Assembly: GCA_020152595.1 (NCBI GenBank)
Contig: JAIGNY010001464.1
Location: 860,001-924,000, forward strand
Reading direction: 5' to 3'
DNA from: Chiridota heheva
Taxonomy: Eukaryota; Echinodermata; Holothuroidea; Apodida; Chiridotidae
Length of the DNA: 64,000 nt
Below the pieces are notes generated by a model. It did no database searches. It was not told the DNA's origin and was given only the letters and a program-made list of their open reading frames with translations. This document shows positions 11,192 through 22,513 of the stretch, in pieces (position 1 is the stretch's first letter; the number at the start of each line of letters is the position of its first letter). The position numbers and the translations under genes were made by a program.

Positions 11192-11437
11192 AGTTTGTAT
11201 CAAGTATTCACAAGGATAGAAGATTAACATGTATCAAGTATCCACAAGGATAGAAGATTAACATGTATCAAGTATCCACAAGGATAGAAGATTAACATGT
11301 ATCAAGTATCCACAAGGATAGAAGATTAACATGTATCAAGTACCCACAAGGATAGAAGATTAACATGTATCAAGTATCCACAAGGATAGAAGATTAACAT
11401 GTATCAAGTATCCACAAGGATAGAAGATTGACATGTA
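11192..11437. repeat. 34-bp minisatellite, about seven copies
   Basis: The unit CACAAGGATAGAAGATTAAC + ATGTATCAAGTATC is repeated with only occasional single-base changes. It is non-coding. Confidence 0.95.
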
Positions 11438-12221
11438 CAAAGCACAGAAGCAGTAGGTGTTCATGTGTTGTAACGCAAGTGCTGTGACAGGTATTTGGTG
11501 AGTTTTTATTCTACATTTTCTTTTTATTTACGCTAGCCTTATAGAAAGTCCCAAAGAGTTCATTTTATGTGATTTTAGTAATAAGCAACCAAGCTTACAA
11601 CTCTTTTTCTCACAGGGCATACCTTATACATGTAACTAAGACAAGCATGCTGTGGCCTATGCTTTTAGCATACAGTATTTTTAATACATGTATGGTCACA
11701 ATCCAGCCTAGTGTTATAATTAAGCCAACAGTTTCTCTACACATTCAAATACACTGAGTATATTAGGGAAAAATACATGTGAAAGTAATGCACTATGGAT
11801 CCATTTGCACTTGTAGGATATTTTGTTGTTTCAGCCCAGTACATAGAATTACTAGAGCACTTCTGTTGGCAATATGGATTTAACAGTTTCTGGATTACAT
11901 CCGTATCTCATGAATGTGTAATTTTCTTGGCAGAAGAATTTGAATCTCAAGCACTATACATGTATCTGCAACATTTTTTGATACCATGCCGCTTTGCCCA
12001 TGCATAATGTTTTTTTTTTTTGTGAGCCTATATTCTACATTTAAGCTTTTAAAGTAAGAATAAGAATTATTACTTAAAAGATTTTATTTTTTGTGCTTCA
12101 CTGAAGAAAAATACATAAAGTGCTAGAACTGTTTTTCATTAATATTTTCACAATAATTTATATCAATATACATTAATCAGATTATCTATAATATCATTTA
12201 TGGCACAATTCTCAGTGCTCC
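11438..12221. other. No gene supported
   Basis: Open frames of 60-70 residues occur at 11,569 and 11,795, but they show no motif, splice evidence or family similarity that I recognise. Confidence 0.4.
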
Positions 12222-12605
12222 CTTACATAAATTTTAGCTTGCATCACGCTTCCGACAAGCTAGCATTTTAAGCTTGCGCAAGCGTGCTGCAAGCATGCTA
12301 CAAGCTTACAAAAAGTGTGCTGCAAGCTAGTATTTGGAACAAATACTAGCTTGCTAGACTGCACAAGCTAACATTAGCTTGCACAAGCTAGCAAAAGATA
12401 TTTGTTAACATGTGCACGCATGCATAAAGTTTTGCTAGCTTGTGCAAGCTTGCATATAGCTTTTGCTAGCTTGCGCAAGCTAATTTGTTCCAAATACTAG
12501 CTTGCAGCCGCTTGCTGCAAGCTTGCAGCACACTTGCGCAAGCTAAAAATTGTTATCTTGTCGCAAGCGTGTTGCAAGCTTGCTGCAAGCTTATATTTCT
12601 GTAAG
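12222..12605. mobile_element. 384-bp foldback element built of AAGCTTGC-type subrepeats
   Basis: The left end CTTACATAAATTTTAGCTTG is inverted at the right end as CAAGCTTATATTTCTGTAAG. The arms are filled with short inverted units (CTTGCGCAAGC, GCTAGCTTG, TGCTGCAAGC). Landmarks such as TTTGGAACAAAT recur symmetrically around a centre near 12,415. Nearly the whole element can form one hairpin. Confidence 0.88.
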
Positions 12606-15014
12606 AGCTGTATTATTTGAGACACAAAACAATATTCGCGATATAATCAGGTATACCTAAAGTCTGAAAGTTTACATTTTAGTGACTAGTGATACTGTAT
12701 GAGAGCTACCAAGATTTCTAAGGAAAGGTCAAGGATCATCACTTGAATGAAATAAAGTGCATATGTTCATGAATTTAATTTTCAGGGACATAAAGACCAG
12801 AGGACAGACAGTATGTATTGGAATGGAGTTAATTGCTTTATATAACAATCACTTGTTTACAATTTTGTTTTCATTTGTTCTTCATTGTTGAATTTGTTTC
12901 ATTGCAGAGTTTATGACACGGGTCATTTCCATTTTGCTGCTGCATAATTAGACAAATTGTTGCATCAAATTAACTTTGACCTAAATGTCTACTTACAACC
13001 TATGCTATGACATATGCTGTTTAAATACATCAGTTTTCTTGAAAGGAAAGTCATTTAAAATATTCAAACATTAAGTTTATCAAAAGACATGGCATGTCAT
13101 GACCTTTTTGAACATTTTGTCTGTTAGCATATGTTTGTGTTTCAATATATAGCTCAAAGGTCTGTGGACAGGTGTATTTTATATTCACCAGAAAGAGCTT
13201 TAAATTTTGAACAAAGTGGTCCCTAAATTATGTTAAAAGCACATGTACTGTACTTACCGAGTCATGGCTAAAATTATTTAAAAAATATAATGTATGGAAA
13301 ACTTGTGAACTTGTGATGTATAGAAGACAAGAAAGCTCATATTCTTTGATAAAATTCCTGAAATTTCTGTCCTACATTTTAGTCATAGAAAATTCCCAGA
13401 CTGTTTTCTCTTGCTAAATTTTAATAAAAGGTATGATGGGAACTCAAAAACCTCTTTGTAATATTCAACTCTGCCATTCAACTAAAATCAGTGAATGATT
13501 GAAAAATGATAAGTTAACATAAGGAAAATCAGAGGTTTTCTTGATATGATGTGACAAAATCAAATACTATTTACCTAATTTATAATAATAGGGCCTGAAA
13601 AAAATTAAGAATGCTGTAAAGTTCTTAACTGATTTTGATGAAACGTTTTTCCTTTTTCATGGTTCATAGCTTATTTTTCTCCAATTTGTTTGCTCTCCGT
13701 AGATCTTTAATATTGTTGCATTACCTCCTCCCTGATCAGATTGATTGTTTGGACATTTCATATTGTTCTTTGAAGAACTGTTAAAAGCTTATGTATTTAC
13801 TGAATAATTGTTAAAAAAGTTGATCAAGATTTTCTGAATTATATTTTATCATAGTTTAGGTTTATTCAGCTGAAGAATCATTTTTCTTCTCTAATGTAAA
13901 TAATTGGAAGATACCTCTTCCTGCCAGCTAGAAGTACTACTGCTGTAAAAGATCAGAATAGAGACATGAGGGATATGGTTTTTAAAATTACCGTATCCCT
14001 GGTTACATGTCCATGATAGCTACACCCACAATTTGTGTTTTGTTTTCCAAGTGAAATGATGTAAGCATAGCAAGATTTTGCTCCCCTCCGAAACATTCCG
14101 AAACATTTTTTTTTGTAAGCTACTTGAAAGAGCATAAATCAGTATTGAAATTCTGAAAGTTGTAAAACATAACTTAAATACCAGAAATATTTTGATACAG
14201 TTAATTTGAAGCATTATCTAATTTCAGATAAATCTAGAGAAACAGAATTAGAGAATAGAGCACCCATGACATGCTGACATTTTGTGACAAAATTTCATTG
14301 TCCAAAAATGTGTGATATTTTGAAAATTTTGAAACAAAATAAACATTAAGAGATATAATGAATTTTGTCTGACATTTTGTGACATGTTGTACCCCTTCAC
14401 TTACACTCATTGGTAATTTATGTTACATTTTATTGGTGGATTCCATATTTCATGAAACAGATATATCCAAATTATCTTTTCTATGAGTATCACCAGTCAA
14501 CTGGTCATGATGTGGGAATCTATGCCAATCAAATGTGACAAAGGCAAAACTGATGTGACAGTCTGGGCAAAAGGTGCCAAAAATTGTGTGACATTTGAGA
14601 CATTTATGTCTCAAATTTGAAATTTTGTAACGTGACATTGTGTAACAAGCCGTCAATCATCACTTCATTCTCTGAAAAATATCATTGAGTAAATGAGGTA
14701 ACAACAACAACGAAAATTTGTTTATATGGGGGTTGGTTTGGGACATGGACAGTTTGTTTTGTGAAAGGGTGTTAGTAAAAATAAAAATGGTATTACTTGC
14801 ATTTATATCTAACTGAACCCAATGTCCCATACCCTGCCCAAGTAAGAGAGGTTGAATGGTGTTATTAGGTAAAGTAACATCTCTGTTTTAGATCAAATTG
14901 GTTCATCTCTGAGAAGCTTTGATTTGGTTTAGTGTGATAACTCATTTTTATTGTAAGCATACTGACACCCTTCACTCTTTTTAGCAATAAAATATTATTT
15001 TTTAATGTTTGTAG
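12606..15014. other. No gene supported; a TGACATTTTGTGAC-rich patch
   Basis: This is AT-rich, possibly intronic DNA upstream of the SET exons. Between about 14,265 and 14,650 the phrase GACATTTTGTGACA and related text recur several times in both senses, suggesting a degenerate element whose ends I could not fix. Confidence 0.4.
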
Positions 15015-15093
15015 CATCATGAGACAGCATCTGATCCAGACTATGATAATGACAACACAGGGTTGCAAAAGAAGTTCATTGATAAGAACATTG
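15015..15093 (+). CDS. SET-domain gene, exon immediately before the SET core
   Basis: A TTTGTAG acceptor and a consensus GTAAGT donor bound 79 nt. The exon reads HHETASDPDYDNDN, then TGLQKKFIDKNIG, ending in phase 1. The split glycine joins exactly to the next exon to give KFIDKNIGYGVFATR, the entry of a SET domain (typical pattern 'K.IG.GVFA.R.F..GEF'). The phase match across a 0.9-kb intron is strong support. The upstream part of the gene is not identified with certainty. Confidence 0.7.
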
Positions 15094-15989
15094 GTAAGTT
15101 TTATCAAAATTTGTTCAAATTTACTTACTAGTGTTTAGATACAAAATTCACAAAGAATGTGAAATAGCATACAAATTTATACAACATGACCTCGTTGTGG
15201 GTGGTAGCCTCACTGATTAGGAAAGGATGAAGAGGTAAAAGGGGAGATTGTTGAGAGAGGATCATAGGGTTTTATGGTTTATATGCTTTTTGGGAAGCAA
15301 TAGATTAGAATTCATTAAAATTTTATCCCCCAAAAAGTAAGTTCGGTAACATTTAGTTTAGTCATGTTTTTTAACAATGATGGTATTTAGCTTAATCACG
15401 ACTACACCATTGCAGTCATTATCAAGTGGGGAAACTATTGGTAAAACTTTTTTGCAAGTACTTTCCCCGCTTTTGAATTGTATCTAGTTGGTGGTTGTTT
15501 GTTAGAAATGTGGTAAATTTGGCAGGATTTTAAAGTATGCAATTTGTGTAAGGCTTGTATTTATTTTGGATATGGTTTTAATGGTCATTGTTGATGATAT
15601 TTTGCAGCGAAAATGTAGAAATGTACATTATTGCATAATTAACAGATTATTTTTGCCTTGCCTTGCTAAACTTCTCAGATCAGTTTTCTATGTGTTTTCA
15701 GAAATGCGTAACCCAGTAGATAGGATTGATGACTTACATAGTGTCTGTCAATCACATACATGTAGAGTTGCTCTGCATATACTCGTAAGCTTGCTTCCCC
15801 TAAATCATAATTTCTGGGATAAATACAAACTCCCATGGCATTTTGACACCAAACTTTGCGGTAACAGAAAAGAGGTTCTTTAATATTCCTGACATTTTTA
15901 TTGCTGAAAGTTTATTCTTTTTTAAAGCATTTGACAATTATGATGTTCTAATTGAACTTGCTGATTATTAATCTAAATTTCTACTATAG

Positions 15990-16158
15990 GTTATGGAGTG
16001 TTTGCAACAAGACATTTCAAATTTGGTGAATTCCTGTTGCAGTACAAGGGTGAAAGACTGAATGCTGAGGAAGCTGCAGATAGGGAACATGTACACTTCA
16101 ATCAGGGCAACAGGCACAGTTACCAGTTTTATTTTACAGAGAAAGGAAGAAATATGTG
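15990..16158 (+). CDS. SET-domain exon (lysine methyltransferase-like, KMT5A/SET8-type N-SET half)
   Basis: An ACTATAG acceptor and a GTAAAT donor bound 169 nt. The product includes YGVFATRHFKFGEFLLQYKG, ERLNAEEAADREH and SYQFYFTEKGRNM. This matches the N-terminal half of SET domains of the SET8/KMT5A kind: G.GVFA.R.F, GEF.L.Y.GE, a charged loop, then a Y.FYF strand. SET domains transfer methyl from S-adenosylmethionine to lysine in nuclear proteins. The exon ends two bases into a codon, where 'CIDA' is normally encoded. I found no matching phase-2 exon, nor the canonical GRLINHS and YDYG parts downstream, so catalytic activity cannot be claimed. The gene may be divergent or broken, or the window may hide a small exon I missed. 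Confidence 0.72.
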
Positions 16159-16308
16159 GTAAATAATTTGATTTAAACAATTTATAACATTCATAACATT
16201 TCAACTTCGAAGTTTATAGTTTATGTTTGGAGTATGAATTTGTAGATGTGGAATTTTCTCTCATGAATTATGAACTACTGTATATGTCGTAATGTTGTTA
16301 TATGTCAG

Positions 16309-16362
16309 ACGGTCAAATCGGCAAATTGTATAGAAAGTCATTAGATGACATCAATATTGATG
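16309..16362 (+). CDS. Candidate 54-nt symmetric (phase 1-1) mini-exon
   Basis: A TATATGTCAG acceptor and a GTAAGT donor flank 54 nt open in the phase 1-1 frame. It reads DGQIGKLYRKSLDDINID when a G is supplied by the preceding exon. The GQIGKLYRKS part is faintly like a degenerate SET 'GRLGRLINHS' block. However, its phase does not match the end of the SET exon at 16,158, so a direct join is not possible. Confidence 0.4.
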
Positions 16363-16389
16363 GTAAGTTTGATAACATTTGGGAAGTAT

Positions 16390-16615
16390 GGTGGCTCCTT
16401 GGTAAGAGAATCAGGCTCATATTCAACAGTACTGGGTTCAATTCCAGGGTCATGTCCTGTGTTGTGTACTTCAGTTGGACACTTTTTTCCACCTTGCTTC
16501 AGTCTACTCAGTAAATGAGTACCAGCATTGCTGGGGAATTAACCTTCGATAAACTGGCGCCCCATCCAACTGCTGAACCATGAAAACTGGTTATAAGCAC
16601 CGGTTAAATTTGTTG
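16390..16615 (+). mobile_element. tRNA-derived SINE-like insertion in an intron
   Basis: The head reads TGGCTCCTTGGTAAGAGAAT then ACTGGGTTCAATTCCAGGGT, close to RNA polymerase III A- and B-box spacing in a tRNA. The tail is unrelated, running through TACCAGCATTGCTGGGGAAT. It is not a functional tRNA, since no acceptor stem closes. Confidence 0.55.
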
Positions 16616-17478
16616 GACTTCAGGCTCAGGAAAGGATTTAGTTAATATATAAATCTAATCTTATATGAAAGAAACATAAAAGACTATAAATTAATTTTTA
16701 CCATTTTCAACCTTTGTAATTTTATTTGGATGAATCTGAAATTTTAACATATGTACTTCAGGGTTTGTTGGAATATTTTTTTTCAAATTATTCTTTTTGC
16801 ATTCATGGACCAAAGAGAATGAAGTGGGCCCATTTCCCACATAATGGCATGTAATAATGTTGTGACCTCCATAAACTTATGGAAATTAATGGAATTCCAC
16901 TCTTGGAATCGGAAAATTTCTTTGAAATAATTGTTTATTCTTTGTTCATGGAAATTAAATTATCTAAAATATGAAAAAGGATCACTTAAAAAAAATAAGA
17001 AAATGTGTATCCTGCTAAACACAAGCTCACATTTTTGCATACAATTGCAAAAACCTGATATTTGACATATAAAGGCTTTCAGTATGTTAAAATCTGAATA
17101 CTGCAGATGCGTATTGTAGAAAATATGAATATGTATTCTTTTATTTGAACGAAGCAAAACGTACATGTACATCATGTTCATACTATACATGGTCATGGTA
17201 TATACAGTACATTTCAGCCAGAGAATATTTTGTAGCAAATTCACAGAATCTTTGATAAATTTTCAGTAACAATTTTGAATTTAACAAATCACAATCAGAT
17301 CCTTTTTGAAAAATGTTTCCCATAATCTTTATACATAGGATTTATGTATTGTTCCGTGCAACCTTCATTTAGTTGATTTTGAAGCTGTAGGGAGAGGTTT
17401 GGCGACTCATGTGAGTTGTAATGATATGTCGAAAAAGGCAGTCTTTCTGTTTCATCGTTTCATTTGTTATCCTCACAG
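16616..17478. other. Intronic or intergenic AT-rich DNA
   Basis: No exon that continues the SET domain in phase was found here. An open frame from about 17,341 (DLCIVPCNLHLVDFEAVG..) is noted but lacks a matching donor. Confidence 0.4.
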
Positions 17479-17535
17479 ACATACCTGTGATTGAAGAACA
17501 GGATGAGACAGAATCTGCAGACCATGTAAATGCAG
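17479..17535 (+). CDS. Candidate 57-nt symmetric (phase 1-1) mini-exon
   Basis: A TCCTCACAG acceptor and a GTACGG donor bound 57 nt. The peptide is DIPVIEEQDETESADHVNAG with split codons at both ends. It is acidic and low in hydrophobic residues, like a flexible linker. Its phase and near length match the following mini-exons. Confidence 0.5.
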
Positions 17536-17832
17536 GTACGGTTTTCACTGCTCGTGACATACACAGGTGTGTAGGTTTAAAAGCAGAACATGTTTTTTTT
17601 TAAGAGGATACGTTGAATACCACAGTCACTTGTTAATAGAAAATATCCCTTATGACAGGTTGTACACTTTTGGAAACAGCAGTATTTTCTGATTGCTAGT
17701 TTCATTAAAGTTTTACCCTAGATTTATCAATATCTGTTCACTAGCCACAGATGACTTTAGATAGTGATTATAATGTCAAGTTAAATCTACTTACTTGTCA
17801 ATATTATATGGAATGTATTCATTTTCTTTTAG

Positions 17833-17892
17833 GTAATTCAGAGAATGATAATTGCTTTGTCATTAAAAATGCTGGAATGGAAACCACCCAAA
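17833..17892 (+). CDS. Candidate 60-nt symmetric (phase 1-1) mini-exon
   Basis: A TTCTTTTAG acceptor and a strong GTAAGT donor bound 60 nt. The peptide is about NSENDNCFVIKNAGMETTQ. It joins in frame with the 17,479 exon upstream and the 19,377 exon downstream. Confidence 0.52.
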
Positions 17893-17988
17893 GTAAGTTT
17901 TATTCAGTTATTTATAGGGACACCTGAAATGAAAATGAACTAGATTGCATTTAGATCACAAAATCAGTTGTTATCAAACTCAAACAAC

Positions 17989-18795
17989 AGGGGCAGATTT
18001 AAGAAACTCACAAGGAGTGGGTTTTGGTTACTATTGAAGTAATGAAAAATGTTAGAGCTTTTTCAAAAGGGGGTGATTTCAACCCCCAGAATCAGGGGCG
18101 GAGCCAGGATAAAATATCATGGTGACAAAGCCAAAAAATATTTTATGAACAGTTTTGTCATGAATAATGGAACATACTCCGACATGGGTATAGATTCTTA
18201 TAAGCGGGCTACAGTGGAAACGGACTCCTAAAAGGATTTCACCTTCCCTATTGCATGTTTTCTTTTAATTGGGAAATTATTAACAAAAAGTGGGCAGAAA
18301 ATTTTACAAAATCATTGAAAATTTTAGTGAGATTTGGCATCATTCCATGATAATTGATGAAAATATTCCAAAAATATTCCAAAAATTACATGATAATAAA
18401 AGACATTTCCCGAGAATTTAAGTAATTAACCAAAAACCGAAGAAAAAATACCCCCAAGATAAAAGAAATTTTAAGAAAGTTGCTCGAGAATCAACAAAAA
18501 TGCCCAAAATTGAAAGAAAATTCCCAAAGATTGAAAGAAATTTTACCAAATTTTTAATAAAAATGGAAGAAAATTTGTCCCAAAATAAAAGGATATTTTC
18601 CGAAATTGCAGAAGAGTTAAGGAAATTTTCGAAAGATTGAAAGAGATTTCGATGAAATTTCCCAAGAATTGAAGAAAATTTACAAGGAGGGGTTTCTGGT
18701 TATTATTGGAGTAATGAAAAATGTTATAATTTTTTTGGAGAGTTGGGGTTCTAACCCCCAGAACACCCCCCCCCCTTCTCTCTAGATCTGCCCCT
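17989..18795. mobile_element. 0.8-kb element with AGGGGCAGAT ends and degenerate GAAAATTTCCC subrepeats
   Basis: The left end AGGGGCAGATTTA and right end TAGATCTGCCCCT are inverted. Just inside each end, a ~110-bp module (GTTACTATTGAAGTAATGAA / GTTATTATTGGAGTAATGAA .. AACCCCCAGAA) occurs as a direct repeat. Between them, 18,290-18,680 is a degenerate run of AAATTTTCC..GAAATTGAAAG-type units like that at 50,885-51,500. A second terminus-like CAGGGGCGGAGCCAGG lies at 18,093. It looks like a hAT-type non-autonomous element, but no 8-bp target duplication is clear. Confidence 0.6.
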
Positions 18796-19376
18796 CTACA
18801 ATTGTAAAACCATTTTTTTTTACTGATCAATTTATTCTTAAATTACAAACACATATATAAGAAGACATTTGCCTTTTTTTTAAATTCAGAGTTATAAACC
18901 TGTCTGGTTATAATTGTGTGGGCCTGATACGGGAAGCTTAAAATTAAGTTTGAAGGTCATGCAAGGTTTAGATTTCTTTCTCAAATTCCACTTTCTGAAA
19001 ATCATCACACTGTTTTCTCCAACTAAGTTTTTGATTAAGGGTATGATGAAGATTCAAAACCTATTGGCCATATTTACCTGCTCTCACTCAAAGAACGTTC
19101 AAAGGATGGAAAAACCAAAAGTTACCATCATGAAATTCGTAGTATTTCTCTTTGTGATGTCAAAAATTGACCTAAAAAAACCTTAACTTATATGGCTAAA
19201 ACATTTAGAATACTGTAAAATATTCAGTGCCTAACCAATTTTGATCAAATGTTGACTTATTTTCATGATTTGAATTACATTACCCACCAATTAAACTAGA
19301 GATGTTGACACCACCCCATAGATCTTAAAGCATAGTAATGATGAGAGTGAAAATATTTATTTTTGGTTTTTTTCAG
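18796..19376. other. Intronic DNA, no feature
   Basis: No gene, repeat or exon is supported here. Confidence 0.4.
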
Positions 19377-19439
19377 AACAATCAGAAAAACATTGTAGTC
19401 CTGCCAATGATGCTAGCAAGCAAATGGAAACCATTTTAA
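19377..19439 (+). CDS. Candidate 63-nt symmetric (phase 1-1) mini-exon
   Basis: A TTTTTTTCAG acceptor and a GTGAGT donor bound 63 nt. The peptide is about EQSEKHCSPANDASKQMETIL, polar like its neighbours. With 54, 57, 60 and 63 nt, the four mini-exons differ by single codons and all keep phase 1-1. Confidence 0.52.
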   Translation, partial: NNQKNIVVLPMMLASKWKPF

Positions 19440-19489
19440 GTGAGTTTTATCTATGAATAAGTTATTGGACTGGTCATTTTACTATATCA

Positions 19490-19730
19490 TCAACTGGTTA
19501 GCTAGAGTCACCGCTTTACAGCCGGAAGGATGTGGGTTCAATCGCTGGTCAAGTCTTACCAAAGACTTTAAAAATGGGACCTGCTGCCCTCTTGATGGTG
19601 CTCAGCTTAGGAGATCGGAACAGGGTGATAGTACGTACAGGATTGTGTGATATGTTTATAATGCAGCTGTGTGAGCCTGGTAAAGCGGTAAGAGTATGCA
19701 TTGCAAGTATTGTTATTGTCTTTGATTAAA
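19490..19730 (+). mobile_element. tRNA-like SINE insertion
   Basis: GGTTAGCTAGAGTCACCGCT and GGATGTGGGTTCAATCGCTG resemble A- and B-box regions. The body (GGTGCTCAGCTTAGGAGATC .. AAGCGGTAAGAGTATGC) has no coding signal. Boundaries are approximate. Confidence 0.45.
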
Positions 19731-19739
19731 ATACTTCGG

Positions 19740-20819
19740 CCACTTAAAAGTTGAAATAACTTGCAGTACTTCAATATTTAAACATTTAATTGATATATTT
19801 TGCAATAGTTTACTAATTTCTGTTGAATTTGAAGTGATTTTGTTTTATTTGTTTTTACGTTTTGTTTTTTACCCTTAATCATATTACAGACATTTTAGGC
19901 ATTTTTAAAAGTTCATATGTGTTAATCATTCATTTTTTCTTTGAATTTTGTCTAATGTTGCTACATTTCAGAAATACTTCTTTAACCTTTTATCAATATT
20001 TTAAGCTACCTTGTATAAATAAGAAACTTCAGAAGTAATGCTTGGGTAGGTACATTTTCTGACTGCACTGTTCAATATGTATTAGTGAATATTATCATTT
20101 TGATAAATATTTGATTAAATATTTGATGAAGTTAATGAACGTCCATTTCTAAGTGTACTAGGGCAGAAAAATTCAATTGTTATATTGAACAAATTATCCA
20201 ATTCAATGCTCCTTTAAAATCATTAATCCAAAATTATAACAGAAAACAATTCTAATTGACTTACATGTGTTGCTATACAATATGCCAAATGAGTGATTAA
20301 CTGATTATAAAATCTGCTTATAGAAACATTTTTTTTATTTGTCTGTTTTTTATGACCTTCAACCGTCATGGGGGAGTTGTAGACTCAAAAATAATAAGGA
20401 AAATCACCCCCCAAAATGCGAAGCTGATGGAGGTCCTTCTTACAAAGGCAGAGATGGCAAATGGTTGTGCCTAAGGTAGCAGTCACCGTAAAGACACTGC
20501 AACTGTTCCTTTACTGCAGAATTAGGTTACTGCAATCAAAGGTAACAGATCTTTTTAAATGAGCATTTTCCTCCTGTAGATATCTCAGTAGAAATTGGGT
20601 TGTCCCCATGCACAAAGCAATCTGCCACAAATAGCTTCATTTTTCAGTCTTAAGCTCAGAAATATTTTTGCGATCACAACTAGATTATCAAAATTACTTT
20701 TTCTGGATGCCACAACTCACCTTTCAGCCATCATTGCGACCATAGTAAGTGAGATTGCAGGCCAGTTACAAGTCATGCGTTGATACAATAGGTAATTTTT
20801 CCGAGGTAAACTTTGCCCC
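19740..20819. other. Intronic or intergenic DNA; one weak exon-like segment
   Basis: From 20,580, after a CTCCTGTAG acceptor, a phase-1-compatible frame reads ISVEIGLSPCTKQSATNSFI.. to a TAA near 20,652. It could be an alternative terminal exon. Nothing else is supported. Confidence 0.25.
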
Positions 20820-21720
20820 TTAAAAGGTCCAGTTGGGTCAAGCAAGTCCCATCTTATGCGAAAGAAGACTTTAAAGGAAAATTGCTTTTAGGAGGGTTAT
20901 TGTTTTGGGGGGATTTTAATTTTTCAGACATTGACTGGAAACTGTTTCCTACTGCTTTTTTACCAAACATGTGTTGTTTCCCACGCGTGGTAGAAATTGT
21001 CTTGATTTGATTTTCAGTAGTGATGAAAGTATGGTTAGTAATGTGTTAAGTAGCGGAAAGATAGGGTGTAGGGATCTTTCTTTGTGACTTAGATTCTTCT
21101 AAAGCATGGAATATTTTCCGAAGTAGAAATTTGGAGGGTGTTAATAGGTTTGTGCCATTGAAGAAAGTCTTCCGGAAGATATCGGCCAGCGTGGATGTCT
21201 CGGGAGGTTTTGCGGGCTGTTAGGAAAAAACAGTGGTGGTGTTGTTATAAACACAGTGAGTGTCCTGCGGATCTTGCTAGGTACAAGGTTCATGAAAAGT
21301 TCAAAAAGGGATTAATAAGAGATACTAAAGTGCTTTTTTGGAAAACGTTTGTCCAAAGAGGTTAAGATTAATAATAAGTTGTTTCACTCTTATATTTACC
21401 CAAATAAAAAACCAAGGAGGTTAAGCCCCTTCAGGGTAATGATGGTGCTACTATCAATAATGGAAAGAATATGGCTGAGGTTTTGGATGACTACTTTGTG
21501 TCTGTTTTTACTAAGGAGTCCCTTGCTGATGGTGTTGAGGATTATCTTAGTGTGCACTCTCCAGTATCCATTAAGGATGTTGTTTTTTCAGTTTTTAAAT
21601 TCAAATGAAGCACCCGGTCCAAATAGTATACATCCTGCTGTCTTATGCGGTTGTTCTGATGTTCTTTCCATTACCCTGGGTATTATCTTCTCAAAGTGCT
21701 TTGATGTTGGTTAGAGATAA
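20820..21720 (+). pseudogene. CR1-like non-LTR retrotransposon fragment (endonuclease to start of reverse transcriptase)
   Basis: About 20,895-20,945 encodes WGDFNFSDIDWK, the AP-endonuclease 'GDFN' motif followed by IDW. After frame changes, 21,436-21,597 reads NDGATINNGKNMAEVLDDYF, then VSVFTKE.. (the 'ng..i.n....A..LN.YF.SVFT' linker). About 21,600-21,712 reads NEAPGPNSIHPAVLCG then LGIIFSKCFDVG, the first reverse transcriptase block ('KAPGPDGIHP.vLKe'). The normal ~400 residues between endonuclease and linker are missing and frames shift, so it is dead. The ends are truncated. Confidence 0.8.
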
Positions 21721-21908
21721 GACAGCTTCAAACTTGAATGTCTCTTTAATGGAATAAGATTTTTGAGTGGTTTCTAACCCTATTTTGTCTCTTTTAAACT
21801 TCCCTCACAATTTTCATTCGAATTATAAATACCATGTTGATGCTTATTTTATGCTGATGAATAAAGTGATTCTTGTGTAAAGACATGCTTATATCCTCTT
21901 TTTTGCAG

Positions 21909-21982
21909 AATATGTATGCTCAAAACACAAGGATGGAGGCATGATAGCTGAGGAGTTAAATGAAGCCATTAATTGCATGTGA
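21909..21982 (+). CDS. Candidate exon with in-frame stop, phase-1 acceptor
   Basis: After a strong TTTTTTGCAG acceptor, the phase-1 frame reads EYVCSKHKDGGMIAEELNEA then INCM and TGA. It could be a terminal exon of the mini-exon gene, or an internal exon using the GTGAGC donor at about 21,979 in another phase. Family unknown. Confidence 0.35.
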
Positions 21983-22453
21983 GCAGATGTAAGGGGTAAC
22001 CAAAATTCAACTAAAAAGAACTAATAATGGCTGGTGTGGGGGGGTGGCTTAATGTGACAGGTCCATAAAACTAAATATAACGGAATGCTGAGACCAATCA
22101 CAATTTATATGTGGCAGAAAACAGGAACTGTTTTGTTTAATATAATACAATGACTGACAAACAAAGATTTGGTTGAGTGTTTATTCACCTGAGGCTTACT
22201 ACCTCAAAGCGCAATATCTTCTCATTAAAATATTTAAAAAAGGAACTTGCTTTAATTTTTTAAAGAGCAAAACATGAAGAACGAAAGAATCTACTTGTTT
22301 TTCTGCAACCTTTTGACTTTTCTGTTTTAGCCATTTGCTTATTGGCAAGTTATATGCATCGTTCATTTCAACTGTTGTATATCTGAAATGCAACATGCTC
22401 CTGCTAACACCACTGGTTGGAGTCATGCGTATTATATTTTTTCTCGTCTTCAG

Positions 22454-22513
22454 GCACTGGTCATGCCACTGAATTAGCTGTATTGCAGCTCCATATCCCT
22501 AATGGAACTGCAA
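22454..22513 (+). CDS. Candidate 60-nt symmetric (phase 1-1) mini-exon
   Basis: A TCGTCTTCAG acceptor precedes 60 nt open in the phase 1-1 frame, reading about TGHATELAVLQLHIPNGTAS. The donor GTCAGT is weaker and overlaps the start of the foldback element at 22,497. Confidence 0.35.
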
